Shown here: one piece after another, positions 63,711 through 64,000 of the stretch
Position numbering within the stretch: the stretch's first letter is position 1
Layout of the letters: each line of letters opens with the position of its first letter
Assembly: GCA_903910385.1 (NCBI GenBank)
Contig: CAIVZM010000055.1
Coordinates: 20,330 to 84,329 of the forward strand
Direction: 5' to 3'
Source of the DNA: an uncultured Armatimonadota bacterium
GTDB taxonomy: Bacteria > Armatimonadota > Armatimonadia > Armatimonadales > Armatimonadaceae
DNA: 64,000 bases
Notes under the pieces: generated by a model
Told to the model about the DNA's origin: nothing
The model's input: the letters and a program-made list of their open reading frames with translations, nothing else
The model's database searches: none
Translations under genes and position numbers: made by a program

Positions 63711-64000
63711 CTCCGGTTGGAATACCCAACCCCGTTGCTTGTATTGGGGGGTGTAAAGATGGATTCCGCTCACTCCGGCGATATATCTCCTTCAGGTGAT
63801 AATTTCTCTGAGAAAGCGATGTTGCCTTTAATTTCAATACGTATAGTATATTTAACGTGAGTTCGGGATAAGGATTCATATCAACTGGCGACGAAGAGAG
63901 TTTTTACCTCTCAATATTGCTGATGGTGAACTCGGTATTCTTCGCCCGACAGGTGATAAATTCGTGGTGCGGTGTCGCTTCGCCCGCAAAGCCACAAAAA
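63711..64000. other. Window end without a supported gene
   Basis: On the minus strand a frame from 64000 downward reads FLWLCGRSDTAPRIYHLSGE, a stop at 63911-63913, then EVKTLFVAS, a stop, and ESLSRTHVKYTIRIEIKGNI AFSEKLSPEGDISPE to 63771. It looks protein-like but is interrupted twice. A second frame gives FCGFAGEATPHHEFITCRAK NTEFTISNIER ending at 63904. Neither is recognised; at most a decayed or partial gene. Confidence 0.3.

Noticed and set aside
63667..63879. 70-residue gene on the minus strand at the window end
   Set aside because: Its 3' part is the terminator stem; no ribosome site and no similarity.

Overview
This is a 64 kb stretch of bacterial chromosome, moderately GC-rich apart from one AT-rich block at 35.88-36.06 kb. 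Coding is dense, with about 50 real genes on both strands, one tRNA-Thr(UGU), and no rRNA, phage, integrase, transposase or CRISPR array. Lipoproteins, a type I signal peptidase, LipB and a PEP-CTERM protein suggest a diderm environmental heterotroph. The mix of Gfo/Idh/MocA dehydrogenase, sugar-phosphate isomerases/epimerases, PEP-CTERM and SUMF1 proteins would fit Armatimonadota or a neighbouring phylum. That placement is an inference from gene content only.

Layout. 0-6.7 kb: dehydrogenase (partial), glutaminase, SDR, then a kynureninase plus kynurenine-formamidase-type pair, and a DUF2161 nuclease-fold protein. 7-16 kb: leuC, a TPR lipoprotein, aldo/keto reductase, sugar isomerase/epimerase, a PAS sensor kinase, a polysaccharide deacetylase fused to a phosphodiester-glycosidase domain, and RidA. 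16-22 kb: two large GT-C type membrane proteins, LipB, a YHYH lipoprotein and an EF-hand protein. 22-31 kb: an orphan ParB, a csoR-copA copper operon with a clear operator/promoter, a PemK-like toxin, an acyltransferase, a lipocalin-like protein and RecQ. 31-36 kb: a surface-glycan cluster (GT39, GT2, two nucleotide-sugar epimerases). 36.6-40.3 kb: aldehyde dehydrogenase with its DUF779 partner and a secreted protein. 40.3-46.2 kb is the accessory part: gene debris (Mn-catalase and Uma2 fragments), a DUF433/DUF5615 toxin-antitoxin pair, a sugar isomerase, a glycosyltransferase, a SUMF1-fold protein whose C-terminus looks like a diversity-generating-retroelement variable region, and a family of CCCCCGCAAGCGGGGG palindromes, two of which bracket a DUF559 nuclease gene as imperfect terminal inverted repeats. 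46-64 kb: a PhoB/PhoR-type two-component system, lepB, tRNA-Thr, folate and Fe-S genes, a genuine formylglycine-generating enzyme, a VWA protein with its MerR-like regulator, a PEP-CTERM protein, RecD2 and a large membrane protein.

The most interesting items are (i) the DUF559 gene bracketed by 30-bp inverted palindromic repeats, (ii) the SUMF1 gene with a DGR-like variable region and no reverse transcriptase in the window, (iii) several genes whose -10 box lies 6-8 nt before the start codon, implying leaderless mRNAs, and (iv) a LipB lacking the usual catalytic lysine. Several gene remnants are not obvious from long open frames: a YdeI C-terminus, a Mn-catalase N-terminus, an Uma2 N-terminus and an ECF sigma fragment.
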